Notes: generated by a model from the letters alone, not told the origin. A DNA stretch of 64,000 nt from JANLTX01 sp049840835 (GCA_049840835.1 JASGJG010000024.1:146132-210131), one strand, 5' to 3'; shown: positions 16,814 through 26,996, numbered from the stretch's first letter. A program made the numbers and translations.

Positions 16814-16839
16814 CTTTCGTGCGTCGAAAGAACCACGCA
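16814..16839 (-). promoter_or_regulatory. Overlapping alternative hairpins at the prepilin ribosome-binding site
   Basis: On the minus strand CTTTCG-ACGCA-CGAAAG (16830-16814) forms a 6-bp hairpin whose 3' arm is part of the Shine-Dalgarno GAAAGGA. The overlapping TGCGT...ACGCA pairing (16839-16820) excludes it. Together they could act as sequestor and anti-sequestor for the riboswitch just upstream. This is a pairing-based inference. Confidence 0.45.
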
Positions 16840-16863
16840 GGGGCAGGGGCTTTTAGAAAGAAG

Positions 16864-16950
16864 CTGCTTTCCTACGCCGGTGCTAACCGGATCAGGTTCC
16901 GGGGTCGGCATTTTGCCCTCTCAGCCTGTCAGTTCAGGCTCCCCCAGCAG
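16864..16950 (-). promoter_or_regulatory. TPP (THI element) riboswitch
   Basis: Reading the minus strand, the conserved THI-box pieces occur in order: CTGCT closing stem, GGGGGAGCC, GGCTGAGAGGG, GACCC, GGAACCTGATCCGGTTAG, CACCGGCGTAGGAAAGCAG. These match the TPP aptamer (GGGGAGCC, CUGAGAG, GACCC, GAACCUGAUCUGGUUAGUACCAGCGUAGGGAA). The terminal AGCAG pairs with the 5' CTGCT as P1. The aptamer ends about 60 bases before the TTG of the DUF1559 gene; no thiamine gene is in the window. Confidence 0.93.
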
Positions 16951-16986
16951 ACGCGAACACTTAGAATATACCACGAGACCATTTTT

Positions 16987-17155
16987 TCGAGTGACTGGAA
17001 GTCACTCGCTGAGGGGGCTGTCGCCCCGAACGTCCTCGCGGACGAATAGGGTATCAGCTTGATTGGTTGCGGCAAAGCCGAATTGAAGCCCCAAACAGAT
17101 TGCGTCCGGCAGGACGTTCGGCGAAGCCCTTAGCGAGTGATTTCCAATCACTCGA
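16987..17155. repeat. Hairpin-rich inverted-repeat element (MITE-like)
   Basis: The left arm 16987-17036 and right arm 17111-17155 are imperfect inverted copies of about 45-50 bp. Each outer end is itself a hairpin: CGAGTGACT/AGTCACTCG on the left and CGAGTGATT/AATCACTCG on the right. Further stems are GGGGC-TGTC-GCCCC and, flanking the interior, GTCC/GGAC pairs. The interior (17037-17110) has no gene. It lies between the TPP riboswitch and the ruvA promoter region; 17156-17245 holds nothing else recognisable beyond presumed ruvA promoter sequence. Confidence 0.6.
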
Positions 17156-17245
17156 CTAATTCGGAATGTTGTGTTTCCGCCCTGCTACGTTTCTGGGGAG
17201 TAACGATACAATAGAGCGCAAACATATGTTTCAGCGAGGTCTGTC

Positions 17246-17885
17246 TTGATCGCTCAACTTACGGGCACCGTCGCACGGGCGGCGGCACCAATAGTAGTGC
17301 TAGATGTCAATGGAGTCGGCTACAGAGTTGGAGTTCCTCTCTCGGTGCTGGAGCGCCTGCCGGTGCCCGGTTCTGAGGAGAAGGTAACTCTACTCACCCA
17401 TCTCATCGTCCGTGAGGACGACCTGAGCCTGTACGGTTTTCTGGAAGAGATGGAGCTGAAGGTCTTTGAGCTGGCTGCTCGGTGTTACTGGGGTCGGCCC
17501 CAAAGCAGCACTGGCCATGCTCAGCTCGCTTGGTGGTGAGGGCTTGGCCCGAACCGTAGGCAGTGAAGATGAGCGCACTCTGGTAAAAGTGCCAGGTGTA
17601 GGCGCCAAGACCGCCAAACTCATAATCCTGGCACTAAAAGAAAAGCTCTTTGCGCTTGGCTTCGAGCGCAAGGTAGAGGGTCTGGCGGCAGTCGGCAAGG
17701 TGGCGACCAAGTCTACCAATGCCCAGCTTCTGGAAGATGTGGTCAGTGCTCTGGTGAACCTGGGTTATAACAAAATCGAAGCCCAGAAGTCCGCTGATGC
17801 CGCGCTGGACGAAATGTTGAAGACGGAAACTGCCCCCGCCTTCCCCATGGTCCTCCGCGCCGCCCTCGGTCGCCTTACGAGATAG
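17246..17885 (+). CDS. ruvA: Holliday junction branch migration protein RuvA (frameshifted here)
   Basis: About 212 residues after repair, normal for RuvA. The TTG start gives MIAQLTGTVARAAAPIVVLD and GVGYRVGVP. The first frame reaches LKVFEL; the second continues LLGVTGVGPKAALAML (helix-hairpin-helix) and KVPGVGAKTAKLIILALKEK. Removing one G at 17473-17474 restores FELLLGVTGVGPKAAL exactly. The C-terminal domain III (QLLEDVVSALVNLGYNKIEA) is present. RuvA binds Holliday junctions as a tetramer and loads RuvB, encoded 40 bases downstream. Confidence 0.93.
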
Positions 17886-17925
17886 TAACGAATTCCCCTT
17901 GGGGAGAGGTAGAAGGTAAGTAGAA

Positions 17926-19045
17926 ATGCCAATCAAATCATCACGCAATGGAGGCAGTGGAGACGATGGTTTTCCACAACCAGGTGGTGGAGGTGGAGAC
18001 GACAAAATCCCGCCACGTGAGGTCAGCCCTAAGTTCCAGCCGGAGGATGAAGGGGAGCTTTCTCTACGCCCCAAGAAGCTCTCGGAGTATATTGGGCAGC
18101 CTTCTATCAAGAAGAACCTGACTATTGCGCTCACTGCTGCCAAGATGCGCGGCGAGGCTATGGAGCATATTCTGCTGCACGGGCCTCCTGGCCTGGGTAA
18201 GACCAGCCTGGCAGGTGTGATTGCCAATGAGATGGGATCGAACTTCAAAGCTACAAGTGGTCCGGCTATTGAGAAACCAGGTGACCTGGTAGCTATTCTC
18301 TCGAACCTGGAAGAAGGCACGATTCTCTTTATCGATGAGATTCATCGCCTGAACCGCCTGGCGGAAGAGTTCCTGCTACCCGGCCATGGAAGACTATGAA
18401 ATGGACATGGTCATCGGGCAAGGGCCGAGCGCCCGAAGTATTAAGATAGACCTGCCACGCTTTACGCTGATTGGAGCGACAACTCGCCCCGGCTTGCTCA
18501 CCAACCCACTCCGCGACCGATTCGGGGTAGTACAGCAATTCGAGTTCTATAACCCGGACGATCTTGGGTCGATTGTAAGTCGCTCAGCAGATATCCTGAA
18601 CGTGCCTATAGACTACGAAGGGTCGATGCAGATTGCCACCCGAAGCCGGGGAACACCAAGAATTGCGAACCGCCTGCTCAAGCGTGCGCGTGACTGGGCG
18701 CAGGTTATGGGGGATGGAAACATCACCGGAGAAGCTGCGGACGCTGCATTGAAGCTTCAGGGCGTAGACGGAGTCGGATTAGATGAGCAAGATCGCCGGC
18801 TTCTGCGGACCCTCATCGAAAAATTCGATGGCGGACCTGCCGGAGTGGAGACTCTAGCCGCGACATTGCGCGAAGAGCGCGATACCATAGAGGACGTTAT
18901 CGAGCCGTTCCTGATGATGCTGGGTTTTATCAACCGAACCCCGCGTGGGCGAGTAGCGACTCGGCTTGCATACGAACATTTGGGAATTCCTTATCGGGTG
19001 CGACCAGATGCGGAAATGATTCAGCCGCGTCTACCGGAGACTTAA
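17926..19045 (+). CDS. ruvB: Holliday junction branch migration DNA helicase RuvB (frameshifted here)
   Basis: About 373 residues after repair; the N-terminal 40 residues are Gly/Pro-rich and longer than usual. Walker A is HGPPGLGKTSLAGVIANEMG, and Walker B ILFIDEIHRLNR. The frame breaks after EEFLLP and resumes AMEDYEMDMVIGQGPSARSI; one extra C in CCC at 18379-18381 explains it. Sensor and C-terminal winged helix (FTLIGATTRPGLL, GFINRTPRGRVATRLAYEHLG) are intact. It drives branch migration as hexameric rings on RuvA. The stop is followed 8 bases later by the zinc-ribbon/TPR gene. Confidence 0.94.
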
Positions 19046-19053
19046 AAAGAGCT

Positions 19054-20405
19054 ATGGAGTGCCAGACCTGCAAGAGCGTCAACGACGCCAGCAGCCGCTT
19101 CTGCAAAGACGTGCGGAAGTAAGCTAACGGCTGCTGCATCAAGCCCTGCCACAGAAGAAAACACTGTAGCAAAGGCACCGGAGGCACAGCCCGTATCTCC
19201 AGAAATCGCGGAGAAGCGGAAAGCCCGTGTAGCGGAGCTTCTTCCCCGTGCCTTCGCCTTTGCAGAAAAAGGTGCGGTAGCAGAGGCTATCGCCACGGCA
19301 GAAGAAGCAGCAGGTCTGGTTCCAACATCTATAGCCGCACATACTCTGCTTGCTAACCTCTACGAAAAGTCCGGGCAGATGACACGCGCCATCGAGTCCA
19401 TGAAGAAAGTAGTGGCACTCACTCCTGATGGTATAGAAGAAAAGACTCGACTGAACGATCTTCAGCGAGAAGCGACGCGCAGGGCTGTGTCGCTACCCGA
19501 AAAAGACGACGAGATGCCGACTTCGCCCATTGCCTACTGGGTGCCGCGTATTGGGGCGGCCCTGGCAGGCGCGCTGGTGGTTGGTATCGGGCTGTCTCTT
19601 CTTATGCGCCCTAATGAGCCCCAGACTCTCAAGCCTCGCCGTGGGGGCACTCCCGCCATGATAGTTGGAGATCAGAGTCTCGGTACAGCGTTTGCAAGTA
19701 CCCCATTCAATAAAGAACCCACGGTACCACGGCAGGTGTTTATCCCGGCTCCAGTCGGAGCTGAGGTCGATCCCTTTGTAGAACAAGGGATTTGCCCCTA
19801 CCGCGGCACCACGGCGTGCAGAATCGCCTAACTCTTCTCGGCGACAGCTACCAAGGCAACCCTCGCTACCTAACCCGGAGCGGGAGTCCGATCCTCCTGT
19901 ACCACAGCTTGTTCCTCCTGTTACCGTAAATGTTCCCGCTCAGCCAACAGGTGGTCCTCTGGGAGGCGTTCAGAACCAGCCCTCTGCGGAGCGTATTTCT
20001 GTTAGTCCACCATCACCGAAACAAGACAAGCCAGCAGATGATGGCTTTATCCGGATTGAAACCCATCCGGGCAACTCGGACAAGTCGGATAAGCCAGAAA
20101 AAGGCGCCGACAAATCCGAGGGAGGCGATCCCGCTCAGCAGGCTCGGACCCTGCAGGGTGCGGGGCGCTATCGCGACGCTGTCGGGCGGTATCAGACCGC
20201 TCTAGCCGCCAGCGAAGCCCCTGCTGAGTTGCACCAGAACCTGGGGCTTTGTTATCAACGCCTGGGTGACTTAGGAGCGGCGCGCGACTCCTACTCCCGC
20301 GCCATCGATGCTTATCAAATACAGCTACGCAGTGGGCATGATAGCGAAAGCGCACGGCGCGGCATTGCGTCTTGCCAGGCAGCCCTGGAGATCATTCGTG
20401 GGTAA
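19054..20405 (+). CDS. Zinc-ribbon, single-TM protein with TPR-like C-terminus (two frameshifts here)
   Basis: Starts MECQTCKSVNDASSRFCKDC (two CxxC pairs of a zinc ribbon), then a helical repeat region (AVAEAIATAEEAAGLVPTSI), a membrane helix (IGAALAGALVVGIGLSLLM), a long Pro/Ser/Gln-rich linker and TPR-like helices (ELHQNLGLCYQRLGDLGAAR) to the stop at 20405. Two +1 breaks: an extra G at 19111 inside the second CxxC, and one in GGG at 19797-19799 (VEQGFAPTAAP restored). The downstream TPR gene starts 8 bases before this stop, so they form an operon with ruvAB. Function unknown; probably a scaffold. Confidence 0.7.
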
Positions 20406-22031
20406 GTACCGCTCTTCTCTAACACTTTTAGTCGGTCTACTGCTTTCAGGCAGCACATTTGCCCAGGGTAACTCGCCCCGCCCTATAGCCCTTCTTTTTG
20501 AAACGAGATCAGGGCAGCTGTCTGCAACGACAACTCAGGGCAAAACGGATGCGACTCCCGATGAAACACAACGCATTCCCGCTTCTCTACGGGCAATGCG
20601 ACGTGCGTTCCTAGATGAAGGGGTTATTGAGCCGCTTATTTTCACCATAGATACTCCTACGATCGCTCGGGCGTTACTGGATGCGAAGGTGAATCTGACA
20701 GATGCTCCTCCCACAGAAGCGGAGCAGATTCGGATTGCAGCAGCCTGTGGTGCAACCTACGTCCTCAATGTCAACTACACCACCACTACGCTTCCTGCTG
20801 GCGACCCGGCAAACCCGGATGCTACAGAGAAGCTACCGACTCTAGAGGTGGAGGCAATAGAGGTAAAGCCAGGTAAGACTCCGGCACCCGGCAAGCGCTG
20901 GCGCGATACGATGCGAGTCTCTGATGGTCTTAGCACTGCGCAGGTGACCCGTCGTGGAGGTTTATCCGATGCGCTCAATACAGCAGCTCGAACTCTAGTC
21001 CTACGATTTCTCAGTATCCCTGCTCTGCGTGAGATGCGCCGCCGCACACCAAGCTCAGATAACTTGCCAAAGCCATTACCTCCCCCGACAACTCCGGATG
21101 CTGGTGAGGATATCCCCGCAAAGGATCGTGCAGACCAGGCTCTCAAACGGGCTGAAACTATTCTAAACGAAGGCAACACGGAGGAAGGGCTTCGCGCACT
21201 GCGTCGCGCCATCAACCTTGCCCCCCGCTCTCTTGCTCCGCGGCTAACACTGATCCATACCTGGGAGAAACTAAATCGCCCAGACCGAGTGGAAGAAGAA
21301 GCACAGCGCGCCCTCTCTGTAACCGATCCTACAGAACCAGTCGCTATGCGCAACGAGCTGGTGTTGCTTTTAGGTAAGACCCGCCAGACAACAGGTGATT
21401 TAGATGGCGCCCGGGAAAGCTTGAAGAAATTCTCCGCACCGATGAAAAAAATCGCTCTGTCCGCCTCGCTTTAGCGCAGATCTACCTGAGTAAGGGCGAG
21501 CTGGACAGTGCCGAGCCGCAGTTCACCCGGCTCCTTCAAGACAAGCCGGATGATGCCGAAGCAACCTTCGGACTTGCCCGCATACTGGCTCTTAAGGGCG
21601 ATTTTGAAGGAGTACAAACACGCCTGTCCACGCCAGGGGTCGATCCTACCCAGCGTGCCGCGTTTGTGGATAGCACCTTTCTGGAAACTGCAATGCGCCT
21701 GGGAGCCCGCTTAACTCAGAACCGCGCCAGCTATGAGCAAGGCGCTCTGGATAAAGCGGCTTTTCTGACCGCCCTCCAGGCACAGTCTAAGCGTGCGACC
21801 CCTCTCCGTAAGCTTCTCGCTGCAATACCACCACCCACCAACGCCCCAGAGGCCACTCAGTCGATTCACAAGCACTATGTGTTGGCGGCATCCCTGCTAC
21901 TCCAAGCGCTGACATCTATGCAGACGCACTTGGAAACGGGAGACAATCCGGCAGCTGCGCAGTCGCGGCTCTATCTAGGAGAGTTTTTCCGAGAAATGAA
22001 CGAAGCAGCAACTCTTGCCGGGCAAAGCTAG
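20398..22031 (+). CDS. Secreted TPR-repeat protein (one frameshift here)
   Basis: The GTG at 20398 gives a signal peptide (YRSSLTLLVGLLLSGSTFAQ). Residues 25-220 are a non-repetitive domain with IRIAAACGATYVLNVNYTT, reminiscent of periplasmic CsgG/TolB-like N-domains. Then TPR-type helices follow (GNTEEGLRALRRAINLAPRS, LDSAEPQFTRLLQDKPDDAE). A one-base deletion near 21417 breaks the frame: ESLKKF becomes LEEILRTDEKNRSVRLALAQ in the correct frame, which runs to 22031. It overlaps the preceding gene by 8 bases. The role is unknown; the context suggests an envelope scaffold unrelated to RuvAB. Confidence 0.7.
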
Positions 22032-22051
22032 TAAAGCACTGCATCACGTCT

Positions 22052-23610
22052 TTAGGACGGAGCAGAAGCAAGAGCAGGAGGCGTTTTCTGTGCCTCCCAG
22101 ACTTTGCGGCGACGCTCTCTTTCTTTCATTTCGTTCTCGGATAGAGAGAATGTCATAGCCATAACAATCCAGTAGATGCTATACCCCTGCATAATAGGGG
22201 CTGCGAACCAGATGACAAAGCCACCGGAAAGTAGGCTTGGCCCCAGGCAAGCCAGCATACGGGTACTTGTCACATGGATGCCTCGTGCTTGCTTTACGCC
22301 ATTATAAATAAGCCCTATCACAAGGACTAAGTAGGCCACTAACCCCGGTATACCGATATCTGCCACGTAGGCTCCAAACTGACTTTCGCGGTCGCCAATA
22401 CCTGGCGCGAATTTTGTTGCTTCAAGATTGAACTGACCGCGTGTTGTAATTCCCTTGGTATAACCGATGCCCAATGGATAGGTGGTGGCTGTGAGTATGG
22501 CGTGTGGAATCGATGCACCTCGCTGAGTCTGATATGCAGTCACCGGGTCTGCGAACAGCTTTTCGAAGCGATCACTCACAAATCCGCTTGTCATGTTCTC
22601 GGACACACTGAACGCAACACGAATCAGTACTATCCCGGCTAGAAGAATAAGTAGCGATTTCTGAAGCGCCCGGACCGTGCTGGCATAGTAAACCGAACAG
22701 AACAATAGGTCCGCCGCCACAAAGACAATAAAGATTCGAGTACCACAAAGAAATACCCCCATTACTCCAATCGTTCCACATGTCAGTAGAAGCAGTCGGG
22801 TAATAAACTTTTTGTCAAGAATGGCAAAGAGCACAAAGGCAGCGATTACCGAAAGCCGCGCCCACATACCTGCCCCGCCCCCCGTGGTAGTGGTGGCAGC
22901 TGGCCGGAAAGAGCTTTGCTCCGCTCCTTTTGTATCTGTAAAGCCAACGTTGGTATTTAGAGTCTTTTCGATACCGGGGAAGTGCGCCTGAGTCCAACCT
23001 GGCCCCTGGTTGTACTGAAGTAGCTGTACCAGAGAAACAAAGACACCTACCACAATCAAAATCTGGCAGAGAAGGTACGCATCACCAGGCTTCTTTTTAA
23101 GAAATACACCGTGGGATACATCACCATTGGCATGAAGTACCAGACTAAAAACGTTGCCAGTGAGCCAAAAATCCCGCACCCCATGGGGTTGAAGATAGCC
23201 ATGACTCCAATAAAAACAGCCGCGAAAAAGGCCATGAGCATAGGTAAACGCCTGCCGGAACCTACATTGAAGCTTCCTCGCACCAGAAAAATAGTGATAA
23301 TAATGAGTGCATAGGCAGGCCCCAGAAGATACTCCCACTGGGCAAAATAGGTGAGATAGCGATACATACCTTCTATAGAAGCAAAGCATATAAAGCTCAT
23401 CACCCCTTTAAAGGGATCAGAGTACGCAAAGTAACAAATAATAATCGTAAACGGAATCAGAGTGAGCAGTGTTACGAAGGACCCCACAAATACCTGACAA
23501 ACAATGATTGCGCACAAAAAGAAAAACATACCGACGGAAAAGCGGAGAGATTGCCGGAAATTTCTATCTCCGGCAATACTCTCCTGTACAGCAGTGGGAC
23601 CAGACAGCAT
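22052..23610 (-). CDS. O-antigen ligase/polymerase-like membrane protein (frameshifted here)
   Basis: About 520 residues with roughly eleven hydrophobic helices, fitting Wzy/WaaL-type polysaccharide polymerases. A large loop precedes the C-terminal helices (FAPGIGDRESQFGAYVADIG), similar in position to the O-antigen ligase periplasmic loop, with YPLGIGYTKG just before it. The first 170 residues (MLSGPTAVQESIAGDRNFRQ to TVYFLK) are in one frame and the rest, from KKPGDAYLLCQILIVVG, in another. One A lost from the A-run (T-run on plus strand at 23094-23098) accounts for it. It is the last gene of the exopolysaccharide operon, 10 bases after the Wza-like gene. Confidence 0.78.
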
Positions 23611-23619
23611 AGAGTTTAC

Positions 23620-24816
23620 TTAGCGCCGAATAAAGGAGAAGATCCCTAGCATGCTACTGATAAGCCAGATGCCACTCTGAAGGCCTTGCATGCCATTGTT
23701 TTGCTTGCCTGCAGGAACGGTGACAGTGTCACCTGGGAGAACTTCCATGTCCATGGATTTGTCCCCTTCCTTCATCATCTTAGTAACATTCACTGTCTGA
23801 ATAACAGGCTTGCCATCAGAACCATCGCGCGTAACTCGAATGTTCTTCAGGTCGGCTCCTACCGGGGGAACCTGAGCATTGCTCAGTACTTCAGAGAGTT
23901 TGAGTTTACGGTCATCAGGATAGAGTTGCTCGCCAGCCTTGGCAACCATACCAGTGAGATAGAATCGCTTGCGGTTCTCTGGCACAAAGAGCTTGTCGCC
24001 GATCTGAAGTACCTCGCCCCCAGTCTTAGCCATATCTATCCGGGTAAGGTCCACAATAATCTGCTTGCCATCTCGCTCTATCTGGACATTGGCACGATCC
24101 GCGAGCGGAGTGAATCCGCCGCTCAGGGCGATTACGGTAGCCATAGAGCCATCGGAAGGCAGCATGACCGGGCCGGTCTTGTTTACTTGCCCAGATACGG
24201 TCACGGCTCGCTTGGCCTCATCGATGGTCGTAACGAGAATGGTATCGTTCTCTTTTAGCTCCAGGTTCAGAGCAGTGCTCTTACTCTTGATCAGCTCCTC
24301 AAGGCTCAGCGGAATCCGGGTGGCGCCGCGCAGAAGTTCCAGCTTGAAGAACTCCAGGCGCTCTGTCGGAACACTGCCTGCCGCCGCCATAGCGTCTAAG
24401 ACACGCCAGCCATCCTTCATCGCAATCTTGCCAGACTTATCGCCGGGTCCGATGACGTTCACGAATCGCTCGGGGTTAACGCGGAGCAGCCCGACGCTGA
24501 TACCAGGGCGCAGATAGTACTTATCTAACCCCTTCTTGAGCTTGGCCTCCAGCTGCACAATAGTTAGCCCTGAAGCGAGAACCTGCCCTACCAGCGGCAA
24601 ACTAATACGTCCATCGGGAGCGACGACCACTTCGCGCGACAATCCGATCTCCGGAATGCCCGCTGCCGAGATACTGAGCATATCTCCGACCGCAATTTTA
24701 TAGGTCTTGGCTGCCGCCCCTGTAGGAGGCTCCTGGCGTGCGTGTGCCGACTTATCAAGTCCGCCCAATGCAGAGAGAGCGAGTAGAGCCGTTAGTGAGA
24801 GAGTGAGTCCCCTCAT
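23620..24816 (-). CDS. Polysaccharide export protein, Wza-like, with SLBB domains
   Basis: 398 residues. The signal peptide (LSLTALLALSALGG) is followed by the Poly_export domain (YKIAVGDMLSISAAGIPEIG, VVVAPDGRISLPLVGQVLAS). Then come soluble-ligand-binding beta-grasp repeats marked by VNVIGPGDKSG, VTVSGQVNKTGPVMLPSDGS and FYLTGMVAKAGEQLYPDD. A hydrophobic C-terminal stretch (GIWLISSMLGIFSF) may be the outer-membrane or anchoring helix. It exports capsular or exopolysaccharide across the outer envelope. Its ATG overlaps the BY-kinase stop by 4 bases (ATGA), indicating translational coupling. Confidence 0.9.
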   Translation of the reverse strand: MRGLTLSLTALLALSALGGLDKSAHARQEPPTGAAAKTYKIAVGDMLSISAAGIPEIGLSREVVVAPDGRISLPLVGQVLASGLTIVQLEAKLKKGLDKYYLRPGISVGLLRVNPERFVNVIGPGDKSGKIAMKDGWRVLDAMAAAGSVPTERLEFFKLELLRGATRIPLSLEELIKSKSTALNLELKENDTILVTTIDEAKRAVTVSGQVNKTGPVMLPSDGSMATVIALSGGFTPLADRANVQIERDGKQIIVDLTRIDMAKTGGEVLQIGDKLFVPENRKRFYLTGMVAKAGEQLYPDDRKLKLSEVLSNAQVPPVGADLKNIRVTRDGSDGKPVIQTVNVTKMMKEGDKSMDMEVLPGDTVTVPAGKQNNGMQGLQSGIWLISSMLGIFSFIRR

Positions 24817-26996
24817 GCGTCTTTTCCTTCCGAGGTGTCTGAGGTTCCCGAAGGCAGCGCCGTAGTCTCCTCAGTGCGAGGTGGGGTGCTGCTAATTGTC
24901 GCAGGCTCAGAGAGCGAGTCGATTGTGGCGGGAACGTAGTACTTACCGTAGTAGTAGCCGTTGGTTGGGGATTCCATACGATTGAGCACGGTCCCTAATA
25001 CATGAGCGTTGGCGCGCGCAAGTAGTTCCTGTGCCTTGCGGGTATTGGCTTTCTTGGTCTCGCCGAAAGCAATAACCAGCAGGACGCCATCCACACGCGA
25101 CGACAGCACTACTGAGTCCGCTACCGCAAGGGTAGGCGGTGAGTCGAAGAGCACGAGATCGGAGATTTCCTTGAGCTGATCTATCAGCCGCTGCATCTCA
25201 CGGGAGCCCAGAAGCTCGGCAGGGTTCGGCGGCGGAGTACCAGCAGGTAGCAGGCTCACGTTCGCCACGCCCGTGCTGCGCAGCACCTGATCCAGGGTAT
25301 GGGTACCCAGCAGAATATCCGTAAGCCCCGGCGATGAGTCCTGTTTGAACAGCTTATGCTGGCTCGGGCGGCGCAGGTCGGCGTCTACGATAATCACTCG
25401 CCGATTCTCCATCGCCATAGACATCGCGAGGTTTGCCACCGTGGTGGACTTGCCTTCGGCAGGTACCGACGAGGTCACGACCATAGTGCGCAGGTTCGCA
25501 CCCACCGCAGCAAAATTGATGTTGGTTCGCAGAGACCGGTAGGACTCCATCAGCGGCGAGAACGTACTGATGTCGCGAATCATACGCAGACCTTCTTCTT
25601 CAATGAGCGGCACATGCCCAAGGCTGGGCAAGCGCAGCACCCGCTCAGCCTCTTCCGGCGAGTTGATGCGGTCATCGAAGAGCTCCTGCAGGAGCGCGAG
25701 ACAGAGTCCTAAGAACGCTCCCAGTACAAACGAGAGCATGATGTTCTGGCTACGCTTGGGCCGAACGGGGTCGGTGGGCGTTACCGCTTCGTCGATGATG
25801 CTTACACTGGGGTTGCGAGTCTTGCCACGCAGATTCAGGTTATTGAGCTGCGCTTCCCAGTAGTCCAGGTTGGCCGTGGAGGACTTAATGGTTTGCTGAA
25901 GCAGGCGATGCTGGCGCTCCCAGGCGGGGAACTGGCTCAGGCGCTTATTCGCTGCCGCCATAGCCTGCATCATCTGCGCCGCCTGTGCTTGCAGCCCATG
26001 CTGCTCAATATCTAACCTGAGAAGCTGGTCAGCATAGTTATCGAATTGTGGGTTGATTGCCTTGTTACGCTGATTAAACGTCTGTCGTGCTTGAATCAGC
26101 TGAGCTTGCCAGTCTTTGATCTGCCCATCAAGCATTGCCAGCTTATCTCTTGGCACAGACTCTTTCATCTGCAACAGCTGGTTCTTCTCAATCTGTATCT
26201 CGCTGATCTTCTGCTGAAGACCATTGATCAAGGGATCCGCCGCAGGAGAAGGTATAGTCAGTTTGTCTGACTTAACAACGGAGCCAAGGAGGTTTTGAAT
26301 GTCAGCCTTCTGGCGCTCCAGAGCGCGCAGTCTATCTTGCGTGTTCTGATAATTACCGCTGTTACGCCCGGCGGATTCCTGAGCCGCTTTGAGAGATGAC
26401 TCGTACTCCGCAACATTGTTTACGGTGCGAAACGTCTGTAGGTCGCGCTCCGCCTTCGTCTTGCGCCGATTCGCATCGTTGAAGTTCTGCAGCGCAAGCT
26501 GAGTAGCACGGGTCAAGCCTCCGGCTTCACGGTCTTCTACAACAGCAACATACTCTTTCAGAAGCGTATTCGCAGCGGTAGATACCCGGTCAGGGTTGTC
26601 CCCTTCCGCACTTACTACGATGATAGATGTACCGTCGATGGGCTCAATAGTGAACTTGGGAATCTGACCGCCCAGTTTCTCCTGCAGTTTCTTTCGCATA
26701 TCGCTGCTGTTGAGAATCTCAACCTGGGTCATTACCCCATAGTTCACCTGGTTATCAAAAACGTTCGCCAGAGGATCGCTGTTGTTCCCCAGATTGATGT
26801 TCATACCCGGCGGCTTTACCAGAATACGAGCCGAAGCCTGGTAGGTCGGGGTTTGGAAGAGTGTAATCAGAACGCCCGCCACCACGACGATGACCAGGGT
26901 CTGCAGAATGATAGCGCGGCGGCGGCGAAGAATATCACCGTACTCCCGCAGAGATATGGTAGGAGCTACCTCAGGGGTAAATTCTCGGTCTTGCAT
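24813..26996 (-). CDS. Exopolysaccharide tyrosine autokinase (BY-kinase, Wzc-like)
   Basis: 727 residues. The N-terminal Wzz domain has two membrane helices (IILQTLVIVVVAGVLITLF and IMLSFVLGAFLGLCLALLQE) flanking a long coiled-coil region. The cytoplasmic CpsD/CapB kinase has Walker A VPAEGKSTTVANLA near residue 512, Walker A' RVIIVDADLRRPS and Walker B LVLFDSPP. The tyrosine-rich cluster GYYYGKYYVP near residue 680 is the expected autophosphorylation region. It controls chain length and export with the Wza-like protein encoded next. The 106 bases before it (26997-27102) hold no gene. Confidence 0.93.
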   Translation of the reverse strand: MQDREFTPEVAPTISLREYGDILRRRRAIILQTLVIVVVAGVLITLFQTPTYQASARILVKPPGMNINLGNNSDPLANVFDNQVNYGVMTQVEILNSSDMRKKLQEKLGGQIPKFTIEPIDGTSIIVVSAEGDNPDRVSTAANTLLKEYVAVVEDREAGGLTRATQLALQNFNDANRRKTKAERDLQTFRTVNNVAEYESSLKAAQESAGRNSGNYQNTQDRLRALERQKADIQNLLGSVVKSDKLTIPSPAADPLINGLQQKISEIQIEKNQLLQMKESVPRDKLAMLDGQIKDWQAQLIQARQTFNQRNKAINPQFDNYADQLLRLDIEQHGLQAQAAQMMQAMAAANKRLSQFPAWERQHRLLQQTIKSSTANLDYWEAQLNNLNLRGKTRNPSVSIIDEAVTPTDPVRPKRSQNIMLSFVLGAFLGLCLALLQELFDDRINSPEEAERVLRLPSLGHVPLIEEEGLRMIRDISTFSPLMESYRSLRTNINFAAVGANLRTMVVTSSVPAEGKSTTVANLAMSMAMENRRVIIVDADLRRPSQHKLFKQDSSPGLTDILLGTHTLDQVLRSTGVANVSLLPAGTPPPNPAELLGSREMQRLIDQLKEISDLVLFDSPPTLAVADSVVLSSRVDGVLLVIAFGETKKANTRKAQELLARANAHVLGTVLNRMESPTNGYYYGKYYVPATIDSLSEPATISSTPPRTEETTALPSGTSDTSEGKDA

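Noticed and set aside
17466..18399. ruvA and ruvB as genuine pseudogenes
   Set aside because: Each has one base too many and otherwise complete conserved motifs; loss of both core recombination genes by single fresh indels is improbable.
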